A DNA stretch of 64,000 nucleotides from Ischnura elegans (GCF_921293095.1 NC_060251.1:100426566-100490565), one strand, 5' to 3'. Shown: positions 32,738 to 44,162, counted from the first letter of the stretch. Numbers and translations: made by a program. The notes: generated from the sequence alone by a model not told the origin.

Positions 32738-33590
32738 ACATAAATCTTTCCGGACAAAGAAATTTTTATGCAGTGGATGCTATTTTCTTGTGGGTGAAGG
32801 CATTTTTTTTGTGATGGAATTTGTACTACTTAAATGAGAGATATTTTTGCTTGTTGTAAATGAAATTATTATGTTGTATATTAACTGAGTGTTAATCCCA
32901 CATACATGGTTGTGTTTTCTTTTGTGTGGCTTGGTTGTATGGAAAAAAAATCAAAGGTAAAAATACCTATAATTTTTAATGGTCTACCTGAAAGCCTTAA
33001 ATGCCTAAATCATTTGAGTGAATTAAAAAGGAAGCTTAAAGAATATCTTAGCACAAGCTAGACATTAATCTTTCTGGACAAAGATTTTTTATTGCAGTGG
33101 ATGCTATTTCATGTTGGTGAAGGCATTTTTTTGTAATGGAATTTGTACTACTTAAATGAGAGATATTTTTGCTTGTTGTAAATGAAATTATTATGTTGTA
33201 TATTAACTGAGTGTTAATCCCACATACATGGTTATGTTTTCTTTTGTGTGGCTTGGTAGTATAGAAAAAACAAATCAAAGGTAAAAAATACCAATGATTT
33301 TTAATGATTTTACCTGTACCTTAAATGCCTAAATCATTTGAGTGAATTAAAAAAAGAAGCTTATTGAATATCTTAGCACAAGCTTGACATTAATCTTTCT
33401 GGACTAAGATTTTATATGCAGTGGATGCTTTTTCTTGTGGGTGAAGGCATTTTTTGTGATGGAAATTGTACTACTTAAATGAGAGATATTTTTGCTTGTT
33501 GCAAATGAAAATATTTTGTTGTATTTTAATTGAGTGTTAATTCCACATACATGGTTTTGTTTCTTTTTGTCTTTTCTTTATCTGTGAACG
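32611..33590 (+). repeat. Three tandem copies of the LINE ORF2 tail plus 3' UTR
   Basis: Units of about 325 bp at 32611-32936, 32937-33256 and 33257-33590 each start near 'ggtaaaaatacc', include the last ~35 ORF2 codons, and end in the UTR (tgtgtggcttgg). Unit 1 is the real ORF2 end. Units 2 and 3 are increasingly diverged. Confidence 0.85.
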
Positions 33591-33807
33591 CACTCAATAT
33601 GTATTTTTATGGATAATTTTATGTTTACACACTCCAGCCGGCACCTGCTGACAAGCCTTGATTGGCTTAGCAGGACCGTGAGGATATATTGCTGCTAATG
33701 TTATAAAAATCTTTTTTTTTTGTTATATTGGTTAAAGCAATTGTTTTGAAACTACTGCTGTAATCATCATTATAACACATTATTTATTAATATGTTAAAT
33801 CCTTGGC

Positions 33808-33844
33808 AATAAAGCAGAGTTTGTAAATTTAAAAAAAAAAAAAA
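33808..33844 (+). terminator. LINE polyadenylation signal and poly(A) tail
   Basis: AATAAA at 33808-33813 and a run of 14 A from about 33831. Confidence 0.75.
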
Positions 33845-34054
33845 TTTAAATTCAAACTCACATAATGCCTGTAAGTATCAAAAAATATTTTCAAAACTTT
33901 CAAAAATACAGAAGAAATATTTCTATTAAAAAAAAAAAAAAAAAAATTACAAAATAATTTAACAATATTTTTATAAATAACCAAATGGAATACAATAAAA
34001 CAAAAAAGAGTCAATTTTGATGGATAAGAGTGAATCTTGGATTTATTTTGTAAA

Positions 34055-34265
34055 GTAAAAAAAGTCGCGAAATCATGCATTGAATGATTTATACTTTTCA
34101 TTCAAATAAAATACCTCTCTAAACCATTTAAAAATCACATATTACCCTAAAATTCAGGGATCAACAGCGATTCTAGGTGTAAACATCATAAAATTAGTGT
34201 CATAAATTACCTGTTGTAAATTGTGAATTGGAAATACGCACGAGGGCAATCTAAAATTCGATCTA
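34055..34265 (+). repeat. Interspersed repeat F, copy 2
   Basis: Direct copy of 26525-26740, about 80% identical by eye. Confidence 0.6.
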
Positions 34266-35727
34266 TTTTCGTATACCTACATTTCTAATGACATAATTCT
34301 AACGTGCGTGAAAATAAGAGAAGGCATATATGAGTCAGTAAGCATAAAAGAGGGAATATTCTAGGCGCGATTTTAAGTAGGTACCGTTTCAAAATATATG
34401 AAAAAAAAACTTTAAGCGTAAAACGACACTTTATTAATATGTTGCGACTCTCAACTCAGGCGGCAATAATCCATGACGATGGTAGAGAAAACTTGCTGCG
34501 ATGAGATAAGTACCTACCTTATTATCAGCATAAATTATGAGAAAAAGTATAGGTTTTTATGCAAAAATAAAATTGTTACTAAAAGTTCACTGTTTTTCTA
34601 TATCTCAAAACGGAACTAACTTTAAAAAATGCGCTTCTTATAAAAGATCACCTTGAATCGACGGATAGACTAAAAGGCTAGCGATTCAACTGTTTTCTGT
34701 CCTTGTTCTTTGAGGAGAGCGAAGAAGGGTACTCAACCGTGGGACTAGAAGAGGTCCAGTGCCCCCCCCCCCTTCCATAATTCTCTTTCGGATGAAGCGG
34801 GTGAAGTTAGGGATGCGCATTATTCACGAGGCGATACGGTCTCCTCGTTCGAGAGGCCCGCTGAAAGAGCAGCAGGCGCCTCCCTAATAGACCAGCCACC
34901 CCCACCAAACTCAACGCCTCTACTCGTCCTTCAGACGAAATTCACAGAAATAACGTTCGCGCCTTACAGAACTACAACGGCGGAAAGCGTCGTTGCACAC
35001 CTTTCACGATTTCCCATTTCATTACATCACCTTAGGGGATGGTGCAGATAAACTTTTCAGTACATTCTTACCCATTGCGCCTACCAGCGTAGCCATACAT
35101 ATTATACCTTGCCGTGCTTGGCGAATAAAACTCGTGATGGAAGTCTGAACATTATCATGATGTCTCATTGTGAAATTGTATGTAGGTATTTATAATGTTT
35201 TTCCAACCTATTACCTCCTTTTATATTTTTGAAGCTAGCAGATATAAGCCCATACTTGCGAAAAGAGATGGGTGAAAATTGAAATAGCGATAATATAAGT
35301 TTTAAAGTGTCTTTTTCTCCCAATCACCTAATTTTTTTGCATTTGAAGCTGCCAGATATGAGCCCATACTTGACAAAAGGGACAGTTGAAAATCTAAACA
35401 GCGATTTGGACTTTTTTGTCTATTGAGTGCGTAATTCTTAAAATGATAGTAAAACAATGTTTTTTCTTGTGTAAAAATAGATTAATTTTGTGGTCAACGG
35501 GTTTTGGTGAAATTTAATTCCGTTTTTTCGTAAAAGATTATGACATAAAATGTCATTTGCAGCAAATGAATATTGACGATGCCGAATGTCTACGCTGTAA
35601 ATATCACACAAATCGCTTTGCACGTTTATTATACCAAATTATTTGTTTTGTAACTTCTGCAACTATTGCAAATATGTTTAAATAATTGATTTTGGGTTGC
35701 CATATCCAGTTTCCTTTAATTTCTCAT
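34266..35727. other. Unannotated DNA with a short internal duplication
   Basis: 35225-35270 and 35343-35390 share 'tttgaagct.gcagatat.agcccatacttg', a tandem-like duplication about 117 bases apart. No gene recognised. Confidence 0.4.
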
Positions 35728-35966
35728 TTATTCCCCCCGAGACGCTTAAAAAATTAACAAAATATTGTATACAGTTAATATTACATTCGTTTTCTTGTAT
35801 TACGGAGCCTCAGTCATTTTATTTCATGTTAATAACTTTCATATTAAAATAAAGTGAATATTCCGTATCGTAATTGTTGGTTCTTGTTTTTAATCTCAAG
35901 CATGAGAAGATCGTTTGCCTGTCAGACCCTTGTGCCCCCCAGAAAAAAATCCTGGATCCGCCCCTG
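35728..35966. mobile_element. hAT-like MITE, 'cggatccagg' family, left end decayed
   Basis: The right end is cctggatccgcccctg (35951-35966). The body is homologous to 45675-45899 (agacgcttaaaaaatt..acaa, tttcatat.aaaataaa, cagacccttgtgcccccc). The left terminal repeat is not recognisable. Confidence 0.65.
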
Positions 35967-35984
35967 CCTACTGCAATCCCTTTG

Positions 35985-37430
35985 TAGACAGATACTAACG
36001 AGGTTCCGCCTTGTATTTATTTGCCCATTATTAATCAGGGAAAAAGCGAGTTCCTATAAGTTCGGAAAGATATATCTCATAATATTCAGTTTCGGTCGGA
36101 CCTAGAAATATTGTGCGTTTCTAAAATGATGTTCTCCGTGTCGCTGTGTCGTATATCAAAGCAGAATTACTCAGGAAATCTAGACTTAGAGCATAGTCTT
36201 CGAGTCTCCAGCGGCTCACAGCCTAATTCGCTAGACATCTATGTAACGCTTTCTGGGCGTCCATTGCAATTTTTAACGAATCGCGTAGCTTTGCTTTTTA
36301 ATAAATCTCATATTTCATTAAAGCTCATATTTCTTAAAAAGAATTCCTTGTATTTACAAATGCAAGAGGGCTTAGAGTCTGAAATTTTATCCCAGTGATT
36401 AATTTTAAGAGTTGCAAAATAAAAGAGTTATCACAATATCATTTCTCTCATTAATTGCTTTTATATCACACTTTTGATTACTGAGCTTAGTTCATGAGAA
36501 AGGAAGCACATATAAAATATTTTGGGAAAAATAAGTAAGGTATCGGCAAATAATACTATCGGTATCGGCCGCTGGTATCGAGGCATCGGTTTGGTATCGG
36601 AAAAAGTGGTATCGGTCCAAGTTTACTTTTTATTGTATTAAGTTCAGTGGTAATGTACTTCTGCACCGGATCCAAAATGCTTGCTTTATAATCAAGGTGT
36701 GGCCTGACGAGTGCGAAATATCACCTCTCTTTTACCTTTTCATTCGAAATTCTCCCCACAACACGGTTGATGAGTCCTAGCTTCTTCAGGGGTATGCAAA
36801 AATAATTTTTTTATGGGTATTCCCCATGACTGGGTCCAAGTTATTGTAACTCTCAGATACTTCCCTTCATTTATCGCTTTTATGTTAATTCTATCCACAG
36901 CATAAACATGGGAATTGTTGAACGAACTCTGCAAGAAATTCATCGCTGTGCATTTGCATCGATAAAGTTCGAGTCCCCATTCCAGGCTCCAGATATGAAC
37001 GCTTTTTTAATGCGACGTTGGAATTTATAAGTCACAATTATCAATAATTTAGCGGTAGATGACAACTTAGTCAGCCAATAAACTTACTCACTACTAATTC
37101 GAGAGCATTGGTCAATTATTCATATAATGCACAAAAGGGGGCCCACGATGCTTCCCTGTGGGATATATCACTTTAACTACATAAAAGCTAAAACTGTAAA
37201 GAAATACTTTTTACTTGCGATTACTCAGATAGTTGTGTATTAAGTTTACTACTTTTTCGTTTAACCTGCTTAACTGTACTTTGTATAAAAGTTTATTGTA
37301 AAGAAGCTTTCTTAAAATCCAGGAATAATACGTCAACTTGACTTTTCGATTCACCAGATTTGAGGAGCATGGAATATTTCTTATATGTGTTCAATAGGTT
37401 TGAACTTACCATACCTCCCAGAGAGAGGAA
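35985..37430 (-). mobile_element. CR1/Jockey-like LINE remnant (RT fragments and 3' end)
   Basis: Read on the minus strand. At about 37180-37100 there is an RT block 'IPQGSIVGPLLC'. At about 36940-36660, pieces shift among frames: 'DRINIKAINEGKYLRVTI' (the YLGV block), 'LGLINRVVGRISNEK' and 'LVRPHLDYKASILDP'. At about 36320-36120, 'KATRFVKNCNGRPESVT' and 'LETRR' lead into the same C-terminal tail and UTR as 15435-15700. No YADD block survives. An insertion of about 320 bases, including a ggtatcgg minisatellite, separates the tail from the RT part. Confidence 0.65.
36539..36620. repeat. ggtatcgg minisatellite
   Basis: Six to seven imperfect copies of ggtatcgg with variable spacers. Confidence 0.75.
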
Positions 37431-37619
37431 CTAAATATTTCAGCGTCTAACACGACCGCGCCCTCTCCCATAAACGTCTCGCTGGGTGCTCGCGAGCCGC
37501 AGTCACGGGAGCACGGGAGTTCTGAGCCCGTCATTGCTCAACGTACCCACTGCGACTTTCATAGCAAAAGCCGAGGGAGGAATTTCTTGGATTCAACAAT
37601 GGCAGGATGTGAATTATCC

Positions 37620-37700
37620 CAAATCATTAACTCCCCATCAGCTCTAGCGTACTCATCATCATCACCACTGGTCAACAATCCTAAGATTGGTTTAAAGCAG
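37620..37700 (-). repeat. RTE-like LINE 3' tail, copy 1
   Basis: Complement of the 3' tail also seen at 48160-48230 (+) and 57185-57245 (-): ctgcgtcaaaccaatcttagg followed by 'attgttgaccagtgatgatgatga'. The (gat)n terminus is typical of RTE-type 3' ends. No coding part is attached here. Confidence 0.65.
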
Positions 37701-38314
37701 CTCACCACTCAACTCTATCTCCTGTCAGCTAACATTTTTAAGACAAAATCGGAAGACCCAGTGGCTTGTGATTCAAAACAATGAACCTGGGGAAATAAAG
37801 TCTTTAATAACTGCATGGCAGAACTCCCTGTGTAATGTCCCCCGGGAGGAAGTCGTTTCAGCACGTTTGAGGATAAGTCACTGCGTACTAACACATTCAC
37901 TCCTCTTCACGGAAGAGATGAAGTTCAGCCCAAATGCGTAGATTGCGACTGTTCACTAACAGTGCGACATACCTATCCAGACGGTCTGCGAAATATATCG
38001 GATTGCACGGGTGAATAACAACCTTAGGATGAACCTAGCTGAAGAGCTAAGAGACAATCCCTAAAACGTCTCTTGACTGATAGCATTCTCACGCTCAACT
38101 GACCTTTTCAATAAAAAATAAATGATGCCTCTTGTAAATTATTCCCACCAAATCAAATTTTAAGACCGGACTCGTTCCCCTTTTCCAGTTCCAGTCAGCA
38201 AGTGGTGCAAAATGGTCTTAGCCGCCGACGCACCCTATACAATTACTTATACTACCATTAGCTAGTATTTTCACACTAACATATTTAATCAATATCATAT
38301 CAATCAATAATCTT
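37701..38314. other. Unannotated DNA
   Basis: No recognisable feature. Confidence 0.35.
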
Positions 38315-38850
38315 ATCAATATGTTATATTTCCCTGGGAATCGCACTACTGCTTACAGCAAATCTTTTCTCGTTACCGCTTCTCGGATTTGGAATGAGAT
38401 ACCAACTGATGTAAAATATTGCACATCTGTAAAAACCTTTGAGATAAAATATTATGATTAATTATTTTCTCGATAATATAATCTCGACGTCTCGCTTTTT
38501 TTCAAATTTGTGTTCTGGTTATTAAGGTTCATTTTTTCTGTAGATTATTTTCGTTTTTTCTTTGTTTAGTTAAAATATGTGAATTTATGTTTGTGTTAGT
38601 ATAAAATCCGGCTTGGAAAATAGCTCAATTTTCCGATTTTTACTATATTTTATGCATTTGCTGTGATCGGTTAAGTCATGAAATGGAATATCATTGCAAT
38701 CATTTATCATTGTTATCATTGAAATAATATATATTGTATTTAATGTAATTTGCTAGCAAAATGTAATCTATTTATTTAATTTAATGTTATTCTTGTTCTT
38801 ACGATATGTTTCCTGGACAATAAATATTTTTCTATCTATCTATTTATTCT
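38315..38850 (+). mobile_element. LINE 3' end (L2-like) with (tcta)n tail
   Basis: The plus strand encodes a LINE C-terminus from about 38318: 'FPGNRTTAYSKSFLVTASR', then 'WNEIPTDVKYCTSVKTFEIK' before a TAA, followed by an AT-rich UTR, a caataaatat signal and tctatctatcta at the end. Only the last ~50 codons remain. Confidence 0.65.
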
Positions 38851-38854
38851 CATT

Positions 38855-39245
38855 CATATCCTTTATTACCTATTCCATATATTTTATGTGACGTCTTCCT
38901 TTTCCGTTCTTACCATCTACTTGTCCCTCGACGATTGTCTTCACCAGTCCGTCATGTTTTAAGATATGGCCGAATAGGTTCTTTCGTATTCTTATTAAGG
39001 GTTACACGAGACTTCTTCCCTGCTCTTTTCACTACTTCCACATTACTTACTCGAGTGATCCATTTGATCCTAGTCATTCGGCCGCACCACTACATTTAAA
39101 AAGCAACTATTCTTGATTTCTTCACAGCCGTCATTACCTTTTAATCACTTCCGTAGAGAATCTCATTTATAGTATTGCTTTTTATTTTTGTAATATTCCT
39201 ATCTTCAACTGCCTAGTTGGTTTATTTATATATACAGTAAACCAT
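38855..39245 (-). pseudogene. RTE-like LINE reverse-transcriptase C-terminal remnant
   Basis: On the minus strand, similar at nucleotide level to 57290-57600 (shared tcttccttttccgttctta, 'cacttgtccctcg', 'tcat.atgtttta/ctcaatatgtggcc', 'cttattaaggtt'). Heavily decayed, no long open frame. Confidence 0.65.
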
Positions 39246-39589
39246 TGTTTTTCATCAAATGTTTGAAAAATCCTGCAACCTCACGTACTATTCGTCGAAT
39301 CCAAAAATCTATCACAGAACCGAAATATCAGGAATCATACTAATTTGAAAAAATTACAACTTGGAGAGGTTCCGCATTCCACAGATAAATTAGTATCAAT
39401 ATACGAGAATTCTCTTATACGGCGTTTCTAAAAAGAGGCTGATTCGTCTTCTTGTAAAAGTTTTCATGACACACCCTCGTATACTCCAAATGTGAGTTCT
39501 GATAAACTTTCAAACATTAGCATGCTTATTTATTTTCTATAGATATTAACCCCCAAGGCCTTTACTTTGATTTCATTTATGGCTTACTC

Positions 39590-40030
39590 AATTTTTCAAA
39601 ACATTTCGAAACATTTCAAAAAGCGCGCATTAGTAGTCGAAACATTTCGCTGTTGCAAACAGTTTTTCAGTGTTTGAAACAGTAATTTTTGTTTCCGCCT
39701 GATATGAAGATCAAAGGGTGTAGCAAACTTTTGTTTGAAACGCTTATTTCGGTAACTATGTGTCGTTGAAACATGAATCAGAAACATTTCCCACGCTACC
39801 CCTCCGCGCTTCCACCTCCACTACCACTCACGTGATCACTCGTCGCGCCATGCTGTCATCAGGGTAGTGATCAAGGTCGAAAGTTTTTCATACAATTTCA
39901 TGAAACATGGAAATAAAAACCATGAAACAAAAATTTCAAACTTTTGTAAGAAACAACTGTTTCAAACGATTGTGTCAAACAAAATTTTGAAACATTTTGT
40001 TTGAAACTCCGGTGTAAACGCGGCTTTAAT
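39590..40030. repeat. Region dense in gtttcaaa/tttgaaac motifs, MITE-like
   Basis: About twenty copies of a gtTTGAAACa-like core in both senses in 440 bases, around a central unrelated stretch (39790-39880). It ends in gtgtaaacgcggc. A symmetric left end was not found. Confidence 0.5.
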
Positions 40031-40970
40031 TATTACCACGTGTCTTCGCGAGTTAGCCAACGGTGAAATCTGTATTTTCATCACTACTGAATGATTATTG
40101 ACACAAAAGCAAAGAAATCGATCCCACCAAATATACTATCTCATTCTTCATGTTTTGTGCAACGCGCTGGAAACAAGTACTCCAATCCCGTTAAAGAGTA
40201 TGGAATTGATGATGGGATTTTATTTCATTGATACTTGATGATGATATTGATGCAAGAATTGAATCATCCCGCATTTCATTTATTGTTATAAATTTAGAAA
40301 AATACATTCTCTTGGTATCGGCGATAAAATTTTTATGGAAAATCACAGATTCCAATCGAAGACCCCAATCAAATTATTCAAAATGCGCTACGTTCCCAAC
40401 TTCCTGTCAATCAATTGGAAGTGGATTCTCCCTAAAAAGCCTTCAATTTTCCTCCATACTCGTACTAAAATGCAAATACGAGCCTTGTTTTCCGCCAACC
40501 TCTGTCATTCATTGGATGAAATTAAACACATGAATCTACTTCAATTTTACATTGCCGCTGTGATTAAAATCTTTTTGGAGGCCATTTTGCCATGTCAATG
40601 CGCTTGGTGACGCATAAAATTGTTTCGGGCTTGATTTTGTCGAAGTTCGATACACCCATGATAAAAGAATTAAAATAGTGATTTCCACACATGGTTTCAA
40701 CACATTGTATCATTTTCAAGGTTCGATGATTCAAGGTTTCAAGGTTTTTCGCTTAGTCAAGCGGTAAAAAAATTCAAACGTCGATGTATTGCAACGCAGT
40801 AATCAATATCCTTACAACATCCACACGGCACTATCGGCATTAACATATGACAACCGTGCAACATTCATGTTAATCTAATTAACGTTGTGTAGATATCTGT
40901 CAGATATTCAAAGGGCCCACCAAACAACATTGCAGGAATATCCAACAGTGGACATGGTGGTCCGAATTAC
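40031..40970. other. Unannotated DNA
   Basis: Two overlapping open frames (40228-40533, 40335-40610) have no recognisable motif and are probably chance. Confidence 0.35.
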
Positions 40971-40986
40971 ATCATCTCTTAGATAT

Positions 40987-41442
40987 ATAGATGTTCTTTT
41001 TTCTCTTGTCTTGACCTCTTTCAATTAATGATCAAAAATTCCTGGAGTATAGGTCATATAATGCAAAATGTCTTTTGGCGTTTGGGTTTATTTTAAAACC
41101 TTCCTCACGGCTATGAATGAAAAAATGAGAGTACAATAATGATACATAAATAAAGGTTACTAAAACAGTTTTTTTACAATAATATTATTTAAAAGATGAG
41201 AAAAGAATACAAAACTAAGGTATGTCAAAATTCTTGTGTATTCCCTTCTCATTTTTTTAAATTAAATTATTGGAAAAATTGTTTTGTAACCTTTGTTTAT
41301 GTATCAATGTTGTATATTATTGTATTTTTATTGTACTTTCATTTTTTTCATTCATAGCCCCGAGGTAGGTTTAAAATATACCGAAACGTTGGCAAAAAAC
41401 TTTTTGCATTATATGACCTATACTCCAGAAATGTTGATAATT
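40987..41442. mobile_element. Inverted-repeat element with 16-bp target duplication and hammerhead-like cores (Penelope-type tail?)
   Basis: Arms at about 41037-41200 and 41255-41440 are complementary (tggagtataggtcatata against tatatgacctatactcca). The whole is bracketed by a direct repeat atcatctcttagatat (40971-40986 and 41443-41458). Each arm carries a degenerate hammerhead-like core: 41360-41392 (+) and 41079-41108 (-). Tail-to-tail copies with such cores are typical of Penelope-like elements. Confidence 0.6.
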
Positions 41443-41470
41443 ATCATCTCTTAGATATCTTCACAACATC

Positions 41471-42270
41471 TTATGAGTATTCATGGTGAAGCAAAAGACC
41501 CAGTTCTGTTCCACAAACTTTTATTTGCTGTCGACTAGTATCGACGGCTATAGCATCATCCTCTAGACAAACAGAAGGAGTACTTACAATGTCAAGCCTT
41601 ATATATCCGACAACAGGAAGGGGAGGAAGACCAGATGAGGGAAGCAAGGCCGTAGCCAAAAAATATTTTCGGGGGGGGGGGGGGTTTATGGAGTAGTAGA
41701 CATACATAAAATTATTTTTATAAGATAAATAAAATAGCATATACGGTTAAATTTACATATTTATTATAAACCCTTAAAGGAAAGTATGAAAATATTATTA
41801 TAAAATTGAATTTAGCCTTCTAGCTTTTTTTTGCAGCGAACAAATGAATTAACTCCTCGGTGTCGATGTAAATTCTGCTGTCCCTCAGGAGGCTCATAAG
41901 TCACTCATCTCTCTACTAATTCACAGCACTATTATTTCACAAACTGCACTACAACTACACACACTGCACCTACAAATTCGCTTTGATAATTATTGACTCG
42001 AGTCGCATTGGACTACTAGATGTCCCTGCGCCGCTATACATATAATATCGTCGTGTGAGCACCAAGCGAGCATAAAGTATCTATTTAATATTTTTCATTT
42101 CGGGGGGGATCAATCCCCCTTGATCCCTCCCCTGGCTACGGCCTTGGAGGGAAGGGATACGTTAGGCTCGCCATTTTAAGTGCTCCTTCCGTTTGTCTTG
42201 AGGAAACTAGTCGACAGTATATTAAAGTTTGCGGAACAGTACTGGGTTTTTTGCATCACCATGAATATAT
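41471..42270. repeat. Inverted arms flanking a hAT-like MITE
   Basis: 41471-41600 is complementary to about 42185-42270 (ttcatggtgatgcaaaa, cccagtactgttcc, gtcgactagt, agacaaacggaagg). The minus-strand reading of the left arm (41545-41575) and the plus reading of the right arm both resemble decayed hammerhead-containing Penelope tails (gtcgaaactagtcgac-like). The MITE at 41645-42146 inserted between the arms. Confidence 0.6.
41645..42146. mobile_element. hAT-like MITE ('aaggccgtagcc' family), 502 bp
   Basis: Terminal inverted repeat CAAGGCCGTAGCCA / TGGCTACGGCCTTG and a perfect 8-bp target duplication GAGGGAAG (41637-41644 and 42147-42154). Poly-G/C tracts lie just inside both ends. No coding capacity. 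Confidence 0.88.
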
Positions 42271-42579
42271 CATCGTTCCATTAAGTCACGCCAAAGTCAA
42301 TTGATTCTATTCATCTTATGAGTAGATAATGGGTGTGCTTATTACAGTTTTGGTAATCCTCAGACGTACAGACAACAGTTATGAGCTCTTCAATTCTACA
42401 CAGAGCATATGCTACCCATGGATAGTGTTTGGACCAACAGTTTTTTTTAATATCATTGATATTATAATTTGGATATCTATGTGATGTAATTTTTTAAAAC
42501 CCCTCTTCGATGTCACAAATAGGATATCCATGTAATGCTGTCAAAATATACATGACAACGTGTTTTGAATGTATCAAAC

Positions 42580-42858
42580 TTATTTGGATATGCGATGGAT
42601 ATCGTCAGCCGCTTGGCTTAAGAGAGGAAAGTTGAGGGTTTGGTAACTGTTTTTCATTATTAACGGCTGCCACGTTTGGATAATTTTTTGTTGAGTGCCC
42701 CCATTAAAATGGTTCTTATCTTCATTATGTATTTCTATTGAATTTCTCCCCATTCCATGGTAAAAGCCTTTAGTTTGGCGACGATTTTTGTATTCTTCTA
42801 GTCTAATGCTGTGTATTCGGCTCTTACGTATTCGAGTGCCCCTGTCGAATCGTTCCAT
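42580..42858 (-). pseudogene. Penelope-like GIY-YIG nuclease fragment, end
   Basis: 92 codons; the segment 'NSIEIHNEDKNHFNG' followed by 'IIQTWQPLI' resembles the REA/SIEI..h..nfNR.......W.PL block that closes the GIY-YIG region. Confidence 0.55.
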
Positions 42859-42984
42859 CGTGATCCTCTTGACTGATTTTTCAAGGATCTATCCTTTTAC
42901 AATGTGATTCCTCCCCGTGGTATGGCTAGAAATGCGGCAGACCCCTCCAAGTTGCAGCGGCGTTCTGTCCTTGATGCTTTTCAC

Positions 42985-43180
42985 AAGATTTTTCATGTTG
43001 CGCGAAATGTGGTGTCATGGAGGAATGATTAAGATGAAATGGACAGAGGGTGTGAGTAATGCGGAAGTTCTAAGAAGAGTAAGGAAGAAGAGAAGTCTCT
43101 GGAAACCTTTTCGTAGAAGATGGGAAAATTTAATCGGTCATAAGATCTGATAAAGGTTATCATTGAGGGACAGTGGGAAG
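42985..43180 (+). pseudogene. RTE-like LINE reverse-transcriptase C-terminal fragment
   Basis: Plus strand 'IKMKWTEGVSNAEVLRRVRKK' then 'PFRRRWENLIGHKI' matches 'IKWMDRVSNEEVLRRVGEK' and 'NSLIGHILRHDG' of the copy at 57266-57757 (-). Confidence 0.7.
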
Positions 43181-43414
43181 GTGAGCATAGCATAGTGTCC
43201 CTAGCTAAATGGTTCCTCTTTTTATATTTCTACTGCATCTCTCATCAGCCTATGCTTAAGGTATATTGCCGAGAATATTACAAAAGAGGATCCTCAAGTT
43301 GGCCTCCAACCATGTTTTCACTCACCGCGCATTTAAATGGGTTTACATCAGTCGCCACTCGCGTCGCTGACGGACAAAGTGATCAGAGTTTCAGAAGAAA
43401 ATAAGGTATAACTA

Positions 43415-43655
43415 GGTCTGTTAACCAAAATTTATTTACATGACGAAGTGATCTATCAAATGCATTACTTTTCAATACTATTCCTTGCAATTACAAACAT
43501 TATAATTAAAAGTATTGGAGAAAAGTGCACTCATCTCATTGCACTCATCACCGCGCCGTGGACGTTTTTAAAAACCGATTAAAATGCGACCGAAGTGGCA
43601 ACGGAAATCAACCTTCTATAGGATGGAATTGAGTCTCCACCTTGTAATTCCCTTG
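43415..43655 (+). repeat. Interspersed repeat C, copy 2
   Basis: Direct homolog of 22806-23045; lies inside the Penelope-like remnant. Confidence 0.6.
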
Positions 43656-43659
43656 CCTT

Positions 43660-43830
43660 TTGCATTGACGAACATTTTTGTATTCTGCTTGTCGATTGCG
43701 TGACTCAGTTCTGCGTGTTCGGCTACGGCGGATTTCTATGGCACCCCAGGAACCCAATTGCTCCCTCTAGGTGGGTTTTCAATGATCCGCCTGTTTCACC
43801 AATGTTATTCCTTGCGCAGATTTGACTGGG
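43660..43830 (-). pseudogene. Penelope-like GIY-YIG nuclease fragment, start
   Basis: Minus strand: 'NIGETGGSLKTH' (the YIGETGRS.KTR block), then, after a frameshift, 'SAVAEHAELSHAID', the S..AEH...H.I block. Frame broken. Confidence 0.62.
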
Positions 43831-43836
43831 AAATCG

Positions 43837-44103
43837 TTAGACCTCTTCAACTTCCAGCGGCGTTCGGTCCTCGACGCTCATTACTAGATGTTTAACATGC
43901 ATGTGTGGCAAGAAGGTAGCCCTGATGTGAATTTTTCGAAGTATTTTTTCCAATTTACATGAGGCTCCTATTAGTAAGGTAGAAAGGCTTCCTTCGGATC
44001 TCTCATATTTTCTGATGAGGAATAGTTCTGTGTACCATTTTTCTTCCGTGTCCTTTTTAAGTAATTTCTTGAATTTTCTATGGATATCCCCGTGATTGAG
44101 CAA
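43837..44103 (-). pseudogene. Penelope-like connector between RT and GIY-YIG
   Basis: 88 codons ending with 'LIGASCKLEKILRKIHI', 'FLPHMHVKHLVMSVEDRTPLE', comparable with the conserved linker before the GIY-YIG nuclease of Penelope-like elements ('...L...KD..PL...GVY.I.C'). Confidence 0.6.
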
Positions 44104-44162
44104 ATTTTTTCACAGGATGACCTATCATTTTTACCTTTCTTAGGTAAAGATCCCTACCTCTC

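Larger units (their letters stand above)
28159..33844 (+). mobile_element. L2/CR1-like (Jockey-superfamily) LINE, nearly complete
   Basis: Two ORFs in order, a 3' UTR, AATAAA and a poly(A) end. The 5' end is not defined by sequence; it lies somewhere after the palindrome at 28158 and before ORF1 at 28539. No target duplication was identified with confidence. ORF1 is intact; ORF2 has one frameshift. It is the most complete LINE in the window. Confidence 0.85.

Noticed and set aside
40228..40610. Two overlapping ~100-codon frames as genes
   Set aside because: Same bases in two frames, no motif, AT-rich random-looking content.
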